DNA of 48,040 nucleotides, from positions 1 through 48,040 of the forward strand of contig CAMLML010000030.1 of the NCBI GenBank assembly GCA_946481095.1. The letters run 5' to 3'. Under the pieces are notes generated by a model that ran no database searches, was not told the DNA's origin, and worked only from the letters and a program-made list of their open reading frames with translations. This document shows positions 26,308 to 35,115 of the stretch, piece by piece; the stretch's first letter is position 1; each line of letters opens with the position of its first letter. The DNA comes from an uncultured Cellvibrio sp. (GTDB lineage: Bacteria > Pseudomonadota > Gammaproteobacteria > Pseudomonadales > Cellvibrionaceae). The position numbers and the translations under genes were made by a program.

Positions 26308-28382
26308 TAGTTTTTACTCGGCACCAAATAAGAAATATCGGCCACTTCCAAAAACAATCCACGCAATTTTGACAACAACGCCAAACGATTTTGCTGTAAT
26401 GCGGCATCATCACACATCACCATGACATTATCGAAAAACGCATCAACCGGCTGTTGTAAATCTGCCAGCGCAGCTAATGCTTTGGTGTATTCGCGTGATG
26501 CAAATAAAGGTGCAACTAAAGAAGCTTTGGTATTAACCGCTTGCGCCAGATTTTTTTCAGCCTCTTCTTTCAGCAAACTATTATTCATATCTGTGGTGAT
26601 AGTGGAATTTTGTTTGCTCAAAATATTGGAAACGCGTTTATTTGCGGCAGCCAAGGCTTGGGCTTGTGGCAATTTACTAAACTCATGTACAGCCAATACA
26701 CGCTGATTAATATCCAGCGGCTGCGATAATTGTTTCGCGTTAACGGATTGGAAAACTTCTACCGGAATATTCGCGTCTTCAAACATGGCGCGGAAGCGGT
26801 CGAGCATATAGCTCAGCACTTGCTCCACCAATTCTTCACCAACCGTTAAATTTTTGTGTTGTGATTTGGCGAATGCCAATAGTTCACGTAAGTCCAATGC
26901 GAGATTTTTCTCTACCAACAAACGCAACACAGCAATACTGGCGCGACGTAATGCAAAAGGATCTTTCGAACCGGATGGTTGTTGTCCGATTCCAAAAATA
27001 CCTGAAATAGTATCCAAACGATCAGCCAGCGCGATAATTGCACCGGTAGTGGTTGTGGGCAATTGGTCACCTGCAAAACGTGGCATATATTGCTCGTTCA
27101 TTGCAGCGGCGACATCTTTATGCTCGCCATCATTCAAAGCATAGTAATAACCGGCAATACCTTGCATATCATCAAACTCGCCCACCATGTTGGTGACAAG
27201 ATCCGATTTGCACAGTTCAGTAGCACGTACCGCCAATTTTTCATCCGCATTTAATTTGCCTGCAATAAATTGCGCAAGTTTTGCAACGCGTTCTGTTTTG
27301 TCGAAGATGGTTCCCAACTGCGCCTGAAATACAATTGTCTTCAAGCGTTCGCGTAATGATGCCAGTGTGGTTTTTTTGTCAGTTTCAAAAAAGAAAGCGG
27401 CATCGGATAATCGCGGACGAATCACACGTTCATTGCCATCGATAATTTGCGATGCATCTTTGCTTTGGATGTTGGCAACAGTGATGAAATTATTTTTCAG
27501 TTTGCCGTTGGCATCTACCACATGGAAATATTTTTGATGTTCTTTCATGGACGCAATCAAGGCTTCAGCCGGAACTTGCAAGAAACGCTCTTCAAATTTT
27601 CCGGTGAGTGCAACTGGCCACTCAACTAACGCAGTGACTTCATCCAGTAATGCTTCACCAATAACGGCAATCCCGCCAATTTTTTTGGCCTCAGCTTCCA
27701 CTTGTTGTTTGATGATGGTACTGCGTTCAGCGAAGTCAGCAATAACATAACCTGTGTTTTTTAACACATTGGCGTAATCACTGGCTTGCAACAATTCAAT
27801 CGTTTGATTGTGATGAAAGCGATGGCCGCGTGTTGTGCGGCCTGCTTGTAAACCTAATACTTTGGCGCTCACAATTTGAGCGCCAAATAACATCACCAGC
27901 CAATGTACAGGGCGAACAAATTCATCGCGCTTTGCTCCCCACTTCATGCGTTTTGCAATAGGTAATTTGGCCAGGGCATCAGTGACAACTGTTTCCAGCA
28001 AATCAACAGTTTTTTTACCTTGCGCGCTTATTCGTGCAACCAATTTTTCAACTTTGCCATCGTTTTCCGCTTTTAATGCAGAAGGATCAATGCCGTTTTT
28101 TTCAGCAAATGCGAGTGCTGCCTTGGTGGGTTTGCCTTCTTTATCAAATGCAATTGCTGCTGGTGGGCCCCATACAACCAATTCTTTTGATGGCGTTTGT
28201 TCAGCCAGATTTTCAATCAATACAGCCAAACGGCGTGGCGCTGCAAAAGGTTTGATTGCTGTAAAAGATAATGCTTCGTTTTTTAAATGCGATTCAATCG
28301 TTTCGGCAAAAGACAACATCAAATTTTTCAAGGCTTTTGGCGGTAACTCTTCAGTTCCCAGTTCAACTAGAAAGTCAGTCAT
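26307..28382 (-). CDS. glyS: Glycyl-tRNA synthetase beta subunit
   Basis: A 691-residue beta subunit, normal length. The opening DFLVELGTEELPPKALKNL and the conserved MKWGAKRDEFVRPVHW are diagnostic. The C-terminal region carries the DALR-like anticodon-binding domain. With GlyQ it forms the heterotetramer that charges tRNA-Gly. Its ATG shares one base with the glyQ stop (TAATG), so translation is coupled. The stop codon TAG lies at the edge of the downstream repeat. Confidence 0.97.
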   Translation of the reverse strand: MTDFLVELGTEELPPKALKNLMLSFAETIESHLKNEALSFTAIKPFAAPRRLAVLIENLAEQTPSKELVVWGPPAAIAFDKEGKPTKAALAFAEKNGIDPSALKAENDGKVEKLVARISAQGKKTVDLLETVVTDALAKLPIAKRMKWGAKRDEFVRPVHWLVMLFGAQIVSAKVLGLQAGRTTRGHRFHHNQTIELLQASDYANVLKNTGYVIADFAERSTIIKQQVEAEAKKIGGIAVIGEALLDEVTALVEWPVALTGKFEERFLQVPAEALIASMKEHQKYFHVVDANGKLKNNFITVANIQSKDASQIIDGNERVIRPRLSDAAFFFETDKKTTLASLRERLKTIVFQAQLGTIFDKTERVAKLAQFIAGKLNADEKLAVRATELCKSDLVTNMVGEFDDMQGIAGYYYALNDGEHKDVAAAMNEQYMPRFAGDQLPTTTTGAIIALADRLDTISGIFGIGQQPSGSKDPFALRRASIAVLRLLVEKNLALDLRELLAFAKSQHKNLTVGEELVEQVLSYMLDRFRAMFEDANIPVEVFQSVNAKQLSQPLDINQRVLAVHEFSKLPQAQALAAANKRVSNILSKQNSTITTDMNNSLLKEEAEKNLAQAVNTKASLVAPLFASREYTKALAALADLQQPVDAFFDNVMVMCDDAALQQNRLALLSKLRGLFLEVADISYLVPSKN

Positions 28383-29329
28383 TATTTTTCTTCTCCACCA
28401 TTCAGCATTTCATTTCTCAAATCTTCAGGTGCCAATGGGAACCCAAGAGCTTTGCGGCTATCGTAATAAGCTTGTGCAACGGCGCGTGCCAGTGTGCGCA
28501 CGCGCAAAATAAAACGTTGTCGTTCAGTAACGGAAATGGCGTGGCGAGCATCCAGCAAATTAAATGCGTGCGAGGCTTTCATCACCATTTCGTAAGCGGG
28601 CAGTGGTAAATTTTTGGCCATCAAGCGCGTGGATTCTTTTTCGTAAAAATCGAAACTGTTAAATAAAAATTCAGTATCGGCTTCTTCAAAATTGAAAGTG
28701 GACATTTCGACTTCGTTTTGATGGAAGACATCGCCATAAGTCACTTTGTCGCCATTGGGGTTGATTGTCCAAACCAAATCAAAAATAGAATCAACTCCTT
28801 GCAGATACATGGCGATGCGTTCAATGCCATAAGTAATTTCGCCAGTGACCGGAAAACATTCCAATCCGCCGACTTGTTGGAAATAAGTAAATTGCGTGAC
28901 TTCCATTCCATTCAGCCACACTTCCCAACCCAAACCCCAGGCTCCCAATGTGGGTGATTCCCAGTTGTCTTCCACGAAACGAATATCGTGAATGGATGTA
29001 TCAATACCCATTTCACGCAATGAGCCCAAATACAAATCCTGAATATTATCGGGTGAGGGTTTCAGTGCGACTTGAAATTGATAGTAGTGCTGCAATCGAT
29101 TGGGGTTTTCGCCATAGCGACCATCTTTCGGGCGACGGCAAGGTTGAACATAAGCCGTATTCCAGGTTTCGGGGCCAATGGATCGTAAAAAAGTGGCGGG
29201 GTGGAAAGTACCTGCACCGACTTCAAGATCCAGCGGTTGCAAAATAACGCAACCCTGACGCGCCCAATAATCTTGCAGGGCGAGAATTAAACCCTGAAAT
29301 GTACTTACGTCATAACGTTTTTCAGACAT
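28382..29329 (-). CDS. glyQ: Glycyl-tRNA synthetase alpha subunit
   Basis: A 315-residue class II synthetase catalytic subunit. Diagnostic segments are [17 protein letters not shown] near the N-terminus, [10 protein letters not shown], the motif 2 region [19 protein letters not shown], and [20 protein letters not shown]. It forms glycyl-adenylate and charges tRNA-Gly together with GlyS. It heads the glyQ-glyS-gmhB-plsC run, with a divergent solute-binding-like gene 127 bases away. Confidence 0.97.
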   Translation of the reverse strand: MSEKRYDVSTFQGLILALQDYWARQGCVILQPLDLEVGAGTFHPATFLRSIGPETWNTAYVQPCRRPKDGRYGENPNRLQHYYQFQVALKPSPDNIQDLYLGSLREMGIDTSIHDIRFVEDNWESPTLGAWGLGWEVWLNGMEVTQFTYFQQVGGLECFPVTGEITYGIERIAMYLQGVDSIFDLVWTINPNGDKVTYGDVFHQNEVEMSTFNFEEADTEFLFNSFDFYEKESTRLMAKNLPLPAYEMVMKASHAFNLLDARHAISVTERQRFILRVRTLARAVAQAYYDSRKALGFPLAPEDLRNEMLNGGEEK

Positions 29330-29456
29330 GGCAGACCCAATTGTTTGAACTAGTCAATAAAAATGAAAAATGGGCGCGATTATAACGATGAAAATTGCCT
29401 TGGGGCAGCAGATTTTGCTCTTTCTGCTATACATCTTCAGCAGATCGGAGAAATCT

Positions 29457-30299
29457 ATGTGTTATCGACTCGTCATCATCCTGTGGGCATTGTGGAGTTG
29501 CGTGCAGACCACGCAATTAATGGCTGAATCAATACCCCCAAAAATTTATGTCGCTTACCCGAAGGTAGGGGACACGAAAGATATGGCGTTTTACTACCAG
29601 CAGGCGCTCCATTTGGCGCTGGATAAAACCCGCCATACCGATGGTGATTTTACGCTGGAATTCAGCAGTCAAATGCTGACTATCGACAGGTCAATGCAGC
29701 AAGTTATCAGTGGTTATCATGCGGATGTAATGTGGGGTTCTGTAACTGCAGAACGCAGCAAGGAATTGTTGGTTGTGCCTTATGATTTGTTGCGCGGACT
29801 TAACCAATACCGGTTGCTGATCATTCATCCAAAAAATCAAAAAAAATTCTCGCGCATAAAAAATATCGAGCAATTTAAACAATTTATTTCGGGCGGCGCA
29901 GACAGCTGGACGGTTACCCGGATTCTTCGTCAAAACGGCATAGAAGTGCGAACAGCTCCCTACTATGCATCGCTGTTAAAAATGCTGTCTGCAGGACGTT
30001 TTGATTACATAGTGCGGGGATTGCACGAGGTTAAAGGTGATATGGAATGGGCGGCGGCTATGAAACTGGATATCGCTATTGAGTCCAGTATTTTATTGGA
30101 ATATCAGAATCCGATTAGCTATTCATTTCTAGTCAGCAAACATAACCCGCAACTCGCCGATAGATTGATGCGCGGGTTGCAGATCGCGGAAGAGGACGGC
30201 AGTTTACTGGCAACATTTAATGCGTTGAAATTGTTTGATGACTCATCGGATTTTCTGCATCAGAACAGGCGCATTTTTGTTCTGCAAAACGATGACTAG
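29457..30299 (+). CDS. Orphan periplasmic solute-binding-like protein
   Basis: A 280-residue protein with a signal peptide (MCYRLVIILWALWS ... LMAES) and a two-lobe solute-binding-like sequence. Segments IYVAYPKVGDTKDMAFYYQ, ADVMWGSVTAERSKELLVVP and FDYIVRGLHEV resemble family 3 binding proteins used by ABC transporters or as sensor inputs. No permease or kinase gene is adjacent, so it may be an orphan sensor. The ATG at 29457 has GGAG seven bases upstream; an in-frame ATG at 29370 would put 29 residues before the signal peptide. Downstream the CBS gene follows after 185 bases. Confidence 0.7.
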   Translation: MCYRLVIILWALWSCVQTTQLMAESIPPKIYVAYPKVGDTKDMAFYYQQALHLALDKTRHTDGDFTLEFSSQMLTIDRSMQQVISGYHADVMWGSVTAERSKELLVVPYDLLRGLNQYRLLIIHPKNQKKFSRIKNIEQFKQFISGGADSWTVTRILRQNGIEVRTAPYYASLLKMLSAGRFDYIVRGLHEVKGDMEWAAAMKLDIAIESSILLEYQNPISYSFLVSKHNPQLADRLMRGLQIAEEDGSLLATFNALKLFDDSSDFLHQNRRIFVLQNDD

Positions 30300-30484
30300 T
30301 TAACGGATTGTGCGTGACTCTGTTTTCCGCCCCTCCTGGCGCATAAAGTTAGCGTAAACCTGCAGTAAATCATCCGTAAAAGCATGATTGGGACAATATC
30401 TATTTCCAATTATTGAGCCTATTGTTTACCCAAGCCGGTAAACATTTTGCCAGTTCAGTTGCCAGTCCAGTCAAGAGGTGCTTT

Positions 30485-31051
30485 ATGAAGTCGTTGATGT
30501 TGTTTCCCTTGAATGAAGTTGATCATTTGGTTCAGCCGGAAGAGTTTGATGATTTGAGCCCTGATAGTCCAGCCACGCAAATACTGACGGATTTTCGCTT
30601 GTACAAACCCCATATGATTGATCCCCATTTGGCGGCGTCGGAAGCTCTGGAGATGATGCTGGCTGAAGACGTATCAATGAAAATTGTGGTGGATATTGAA
30701 AAAGAGTTTATTGGGGTACTGGACAGGCATCATCTGACATCTGAAAACATGTTGCTGACACAATTGTCACTCGGGTTGAAACACAATGAGTTATTGGTAA
30801 AGGATTTGATGCACCCAAGGTCCGCTATGCTGGCGGTGGATATAGATCAGTTGGCCTCAGCCAAAATTGGTGATCTGGTTTCAGCGCTCAAAAATTCGCA
30901 TCAGGAATATTTGTTAGTGGTGGACAAAGATGCACATCATATCCGCGGTATTGTTTCTGCTCGTGAAATCTCCAGGCGATTGCGTCAACCGATTGCCATA
31001 GAAAAAGCCCTCAGCTTTGCTGATATTTTTACGGCAGTACATGTCAATTAA
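30485..31051 (+). CDS. CBS-domain protein
   Basis: A 188-residue soluble protein with a pair of CBS motifs (about 50-180). The first contains ALEMMLAEDVSMKIVVDIEK and FIGVLDRHHL; the second contains LVVDKDAHHIRGIVSAREISR. Paired CBS motifs bind adenosine nucleotides or S-adenosylmethionine and usually regulate a partner. No catalytic domain is fused. ATG 30485 has AAGAGG six bases upstream, which decides it over a start at 30413. A bidirectional terminator follows directly. Confidence 0.8.
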   Translation: MKSLMLFPLNEVDHLVQPEEFDDLSPDSPATQILTDFRLYKPHMIDPHLAASEALEMMLAEDVSMKIVVDIEKEFIGVLDRHHLTSENMLLTQLSLGLKHNELLVKDLMHPRSAMLAVDIDQLASAKIGDLVSALKNSHQEYLLVVDKDAHHIRGIVSAREISRRLRQPIAIEKALSFADIFTAVHVN

Positions 31052-31053
31052 AT

Positions 31054-31087
31054 AAAAAAAGCATGGCAAATCGACCATGCTTTTTTC
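31054..31087 (+). terminator. Rho-independent terminator after the CBS gene
   Basis: Arms agcatgg and ccatgct (31060-31066 and 31075-31081) pair perfectly with an eight-base loop and are flanked by A7 and T7, so it can stop transcription in both directions. Confidence 0.9.
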
Positions 31088-31187
31088 CATTTCATGCAAT
31101 TCGCATAACTGCTTCTCCCGGGATATCAAGTTCCTGTTGGTAAGGTTTTTACGTATGATGGCACCAGATACTGGCTGACCATCATTT

Positions 31188-32072
31188 ATGACAAATCATT
31201 TGCTACCCCTTCTCTTTAAATTTATGGCATTACTCCCGTTGCAATGGGTCAGGTTCCTTGGCGGCGTTGTGGGTAATTTAATCTGGTTATTTCAAGTGCG
31301 CTCTGCTGCTATTACCTTGAGAAATATTCAACTCTGTTTTCCGGAATTATCTTTACCTGAACAGAAAAAACTCGCCAGACAGAGTTTGCAGGAAACGGCT
31401 AAAACGGCGATGGAAGCAGGCGCTGTCTGGCGAAATCCCTGGCCGTGGTTGGCCAATAAAATTGTCGGCATGGAAGGCGATGAATTATTACGCGAAAAAG
31501 TATCTGCCGGAAAAGGGGTGTTGGTATTGGCGCCTCATCATGGCAATTGGGAAGTGGTTGCTCCTTATCTGGCGAGCGTTGCACATTTAACGGCTATGTA
31601 TCAGCCATTGGAAAACCCGCAAATGGACAAACTGGTGCTTGCAGGGCGCAGTAAATTGAATATCAGCATGGCACCCACCAATCGCAAGGGCGTAATGATG
31701 TTATTCAAAGCCCTGCAATCCGGTCATATAGTTGGCATATTACCTGATCAACTTCCCGATAGTGACTCAGGGCGTGTGGTGGCTCCGTTTATGGGGGTGC
31801 CAGCATGGACAATGACATTGGTTCATGGATTAATTCAGCGCACAGGTTGTGCTGTTTGCTCCTGTTACGCAGAACGTGTTAAGGGTGGTTTTAAAATAAT
31901 TGTGATGGAAGCAGACATGGATATTTATAACGAAGATCAATTGACGTCTGTTAGCGGATTAAATGCCAGTGTTGCAGCCTGTGTGCGACGAGCTCCATCG
32001 CAGTACCAATGGGAATATAAACGTTTCCGGCGATTACCGAAGGAATATCCGCGGTTTTACAAAGGCATTTGA
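31188..32072 (+). CDS. LpxL/HtrB-like lysophospholipid or lipid A acyltransferase, copy 1
   Basis: A 294-residue membrane-associated acyltransferase of the LpxL/HtrB family. The catalytic HX4E motif is HHGNWE, followed by the conserved DQLPDSDSGRV and FMGVPAWT. One N-terminal hydrophobic segment anchors it to the inner membrane. Such enzymes add a secondary acyl chain to lipid A or a related lipid. A clear paralogue follows 18 bases downstream. Position near glyQ mirrors lpxL near glyQ in Pseudomonas, but assignment to a particular lipid A acyl position cannot be made here. Confidence 0.85.
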   Translation: MTNHLLPLLFKFMALLPLQWVRFLGGVVGNLIWLFQVRSAAITLRNIQLCFPELSLPEQKKLARQSLQETAKTAMEAGAVWRNPWPWLANKIVGMEGDELLREKVSAGKGVLVLAPHHGNWEVVAPYLASVAHLTAMYQPLENPQMDKLVLAGRSKLNISMAPTNRKGVMMLFKALQSGHIVGILPDQLPDSDSGRVVAPFMGVPAWTMTLVHGLIQRTGCAVCSCYAERVKGGFKIIVMEADMDIYNEDQLTSVSGLNASVAACVRRAPSQYQWEYKRFRRLPKEYPRFYKGI

Positions 32073-32090
32073 TCGGAAAATAAAAAATCA

Positions 32091-32969
32091 ATGAAAAATT
32101 ATTTCGCTTTTTTATTTCTCAAATTGATAAGTTTTTTGCCTCTTGGATTTCTGCGAATCCTGGGGGTATTCGCGGGATATTGTCATTGGTTATTGAATAC
32201 TCGTGCCAAACGTACGACGCTAATCAATCTGGCAATTTGTTTTCCTGATATGAGCAAGTCAGATCGACATGGATTAGCAAGGAAAAGTCTGATTGAAACT
32301 ATGAAAACCTTGTTCGAAGCTGCCATCGTCTGGCGTAGGGATTGGGATTGGTTGAAATCAAAAATTGTTTCAGTTTCAAATGAACATGTTTTGTTGGAAA
32401 AATATAACAAACAAAAAGGTCTGATCGCCATTACCCTGCATATAGGCAATTGGGAAGTGGCTGCGGCTTATCTTGCCAATGCAATTCCGATCACGGCACT
32501 TTATCAATCTTCAAAGTACGCCAGAATTGACCAACTGATAGCGAGAGCGAGGGAAAACAAAAAGATGGATCTTGCTCCAAGTAATGTTCAGGGAGTCAAA
32601 AAAGTGTTGCAAGCATTAAAGGAAAAGCGTGCTGTTTGTATTCTCCCCGATCAAGTTCCCGACCGAAATACGGGTCGTGTACTGTCCACTTTTTTCAACA
32701 AGCCTGCCTGGACAATGAGCCTGGTACAGAATTTGATTTGCCGAACAGATTGTGAAGTATGTTTTTGCTATGCATTACGCAGTGAAGGTGGATTTACTTT
32801 GCACATAGTTGATGCCAACCCCGAAATTACCAATGAAGATCTTGCAATTTCAGCGGCTGCAATGAATGCAGATATTGAGTCAATAGCACGAATTGCACCT
32901 GCCCAATATCAGTGGGAATACAAACGTTTCCGCCAGTTATCATCGGAACATCGGGTTGCTTACGACTAA
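32091..32969 (+). CDS. LpxL/HtrB-like acyltransferase, copy 2
   Basis: A 292-residue paralogue of the preceding gene, alike along the whole length. The HX4E motif is HIGNWE and the second conserved block is DQVPDRNTGRV, with KPAWTMSLV after it; both proteins end with YQWEYKRFR followed by a short tail. The gap of 18 bases indicates one transcript. The pair is a tandem duplication in which the copies may add different acyl chains or work on different acceptors. It ends five bases before the convergent membrane-protein gene. Confidence 0.85.
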   Translation: MKNYFAFLFLKLISFLPLGFLRILGVFAGYCHWLLNTRAKRTTLINLAICFPDMSKSDRHGLARKSLIETMKTLFEAAIVWRRDWDWLKSKIVSVSNEHVLLEKYNKQKGLIAITLHIGNWEVAAAYLANAIPITALYQSSKYARIDQLIARARENKKMDLAPSNVQGVKKVLQALKEKRAVCILPDQVPDRNTGRVLSTFFNKPAWTMSLVQNLICRTDCEVCFCYALRSEGGFTLHIVDANPEITNEDLAISAAAMNADIESIARIAPAQYQWEYKRFRQLSSEHRVAYD

Positions 32970-32974
32970 TCTGA

Positions 32975-33361
32975 CTATCGTTTGTCGCTCGTCATCATGT
33001 AAAGCCCGCCGATGATAATAAAACTGGGCCACCAGGTTCCCAAAGGTAAGTCGAGCAAAAATATCAGGGCGATAAAAACAATCGTACTACCTGATACCAG
33101 AGAGTTCAGCATGTTGTGACTGAAGCCTTCGGCTTGATAGCTTTTCCAGCATTGGGACAGGGGATGAATAGCAGCAGCCAGAATGAAAAATGCCCACCAG
33201 TTGTGGAAATCCAGAAAGAAGAGTTCAACTCCCAGATTTCTTGCCAGTAACAACCCGCCAATAATAACGACAGCCAAACCAAATACCCAACCGGAGGAAT
33301 TGGATTTGGCAGTTTTAGCATCAGGGTTGGTGGTATCGGTGGGTAATTCCTGATTCGACAT
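32975..33361 (-). CDS. Small membrane protein, LiaF/DUF5668-like
   Basis: A 128-residue protein. A polar N-terminus of about 22 residues precedes four hydrophobic helices arranged as in the LiaF-type transmembrane module (GLAVVIIGGLLLARNLGV, WWAFFILAAAIHPLS, TIVFIALIFLL and WWPSFIIIGGLYM). Function is unknown; relatives act in envelope-stress circuits. It is convergent with the acyltransferase pair. A terminator of the next minus-strand unit lies upstream of it, so it is probably transcribed from its own promoter. Confidence 0.7.
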   Translation of the reverse strand: MSNQELPTDTTNPDAKTAKSNSSGWVFGLAVVIIGGLLLARNLGVELFFLDFHNWWAFFILAAAIHPLSQCWKSYQAEGFSHNMLNSLVSGSTIVFIALIFLLDLPLGTWWPSFIIIGGLYMMTSDKR

Positions 33362-33426
33362 ATCGTGCTCCGCTATTAGGATATTGGTTGTTTGGACATA
33401 CTAAATCAGATTTTGGATTCATTCGC

Positions 33427-33452
33427 AAAAAAAAGCCCGCATAAAGCGGGCT
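33427..33452 (-). terminator. Rho-independent terminator of the porin/PstS-like unit
   Basis: On the minus strand tagcccgc and gcgggct pair around a short loop and are followed by eight T residues. It sits ten bases after the PstS-like stop. Confidence 0.92.
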
Positions 33453-33461
33453 ATTAGATGG

Positions 33462-33890
33462 TTATTGGCGGACTCTAAAGACAATTTTTACTGTGTCATC
33501 CGCTGCGCTGGAGTCAATGTAGCCAATCATATTGGGATTCGCTGCCACCAATGCTTTAACAGCCGCATCATCACCAACATCTTTTGGCAGGGTGCCCTTA
33601 CCGGTAAACACTAATTGTGACCAATAGGCTTTGTATTGGCTCGGTTTTTTCTTGCACACCATTAAATTGAATTTATCCCGGATGGCTGCGCCTTCATTTT
33701 GGTTGATAGGCAATGCCTGACCGCCCGAGGGAAAGCTTTTACTTTTACCCAGAAAAATACGCGATACGTCATCCTCTGTGAGCAAGCTCGCGCCAACGGA
33801 TGGATGAACAATAACAACCAGATCAGCCAAACATAGACTGGAGACTGTCAAAGCGAGTGCTGCTGCCAGTGATTTAATAATAGTTTTCAT
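33462..33890 (-). CDS. Short PstS-like periplasmic protein
   Basis: A 142-residue protein with a signal peptide (ends near SLCLA). The mature part resembles one lobe of phosphate-binding PstS: VVIVHPSVGASLLTEDDVSRIF, then FLGKSKSFPSGGQALP and a C-terminal NPNMIGYIDSS. It is about half the length of a full PstS, so it is not a normal ABC binding protein. AGGAG lies about ten bases before the ATG. It follows the porin gene by 15 bases and shares its terminator. It may bind phosphate or another oxyanion passing through the porin; this is inference. Confidence 0.75.
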   Translation of the reverse strand: MKTIIKSLAAALALTVSSLCLADLVVIVHPSVGASLLTEDDVSRIFLGKSKSFPSGGQALPINQNEGAAIRDKFNLMVCKKKPSQYKAYWSQLVFTGKGTLPKDVGDDAAVKALVAANPNMIGYIDSSAADDTVKIVFRVRQ

Positions 33891-33905
33891 TAATAGGTCG
33901 CTCCT

Positions 33906-35063
33906 TTAAAACACGGCTTGTAAGGCAACGGAAAAAACTTTCTGCTCGCCTTTCACGTCATCGACATCATCGAGCTGTAACTTGAGTGCAGTACCGGAGG
34001 TAATATCCCAACGAGTACCGAAACTTAATACTTCCCGGTCCACATCGCGTGCTGCTGCAATAGCATCAAGAGTTCCAATTAACTGTGCGGTTCCAGCGCT
34101 GGCAGGTATGCCGGCGGAAAGTGCAGCTATTTCATCATCTGCTTTGGAGCTGGTTACATGAAACAGGAAGTCGCCCAGTCGTACACCCAGCATTAAATAG
34201 TCGCGTATATTTTTGGAGAGCAGGGATTGATCAACTTCAAATTCAACGTGTTCTGCAGCGGCAACAAACAAGCCTGTGTCAATATTGAGACCGATTTGTG
34301 CAAAACTGGCTTTGTCATCATCAATCGTAATTCGTGGTACCAGATAATCGAAGTCAGGGTTGGCCATCAATTGCGCAACGAAACCATCCAGCTCGGCACT
34401 GAAAATATCCACTGTCAGATCTACCTGATGATAGGCTGCGCGAAGGTTCCACCAGTCTCTGCCAATAGTAGCGGCAACACCCATTTGGTTGCGCAGGCTG
34501 GCATTACCCTGGGTTCCATCTTCAAAACTGAAATCGGAATCCAGACTGCCGAAATAGGCTTGAAAGCTGGCATCAAAACTACCGAGAGGTGCTGTTACAT
34601 AGTAATCAACGCCTTCTACGTTGTTGAATGGCAGGTAATACACTTCATTGGGTGCGCTGATCCAGGGATAGGAATAACCCACATCCAGATAATCAGAATA
34701 CATGTACAGAGGGGTTCGCAAACGACCTACCCGTACTTTGCCGTTATCAGTAGCCTGCCAGGACAGGTAAGCCCATTCTGCATCTACTTGATAATCCTTT
34801 TCGCTACGCGCAATTAACTGCACAGTTGCCGTAATTTTTTCATTGACCTGACCTGTGAACTGCAAACCCAAAAGGTTGCGATTAAACGTGAGGTCTTCGT
34901 CGCTATAACCATCGTAGGAAACGCTGGATTCATCGTCTACCATTCCTCCACCCACGGATAAAAATCCGGAGATGTTCACATCGGATGCTAACGCCCAGGG
35001 CGTAAACATCATGCAAGTAACGGCCAGTGATAGGCCGCACTTTGTGTTGTTAAATAATCTCAT
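33906..35063 (-). CDS. Outer-membrane porin
   Basis: A 385-residue protein with a signal peptide (ends near WALAS) and a barrel sequence of alternating strands; it ends in VALQAVF with a C-terminal Phe, the assembly signal of outer-membrane barrels. Segments such as VRVGRLRTPLYMYSDYLDVG resemble Gram-negative general or anion porins. ATG 35063 is used; a TTG at 35066 has a better-spaced AGGAG and would add one residue. It is co-transcribed with the PstS-like gene, which suggests a transport role, substrate unknown. Confidence 0.8.
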   Translation of the reverse strand: MRLFNNTKCGLSLAVTCMMFTPWALASDVNISGFLSVGGGMVDDESSVSYDGYSDEDLTFNRNLLGLQFTGQVNEKITATVQLIARSEKDYQVDAEWAYLSWQATDNGKVRVGRLRTPLYMYSDYLDVGYSYPWISAPNEVYYLPFNNVEGVDYYVTAPLGSFDASFQAYFGSLDSDFSFEDGTQGNASLRNQMGVAATIGRDWWNLRAAYHQVDLTVDIFSAELDGFVAQLMANPDFDYLVPRITIDDDKASFAQIGLNIDTGLFVAAAEHVEFEVDQSLLSKNIRDYLMLGVRLGDFLFHVTSSKADDEIAALSAGIPASAGTAQLIGTLDAIAAARDVDREVLSFGTRWDITSGTALKLQLDDVDDVKGEQKVFSVALQAVF

Positions 35064-35115
35064 CAAATAGTTTCTCCTGAGGTTTGCCGTGATTTTGTAT
35101 AACGCATTTAGGTGA

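Noticed and set aside
19801..26310. Insertion sequence suggested by the GC-rich inverted arms
   Set aside because: No transposase frame lies between the arms and no target duplication is visible; they are small repeats.
34227..34817. A 196-residue plus-strand frame opposite the porin gene
   Set aside because: The porin has a signal peptide, barrel pattern and C-terminal Phe; the opposite frame has no such support.
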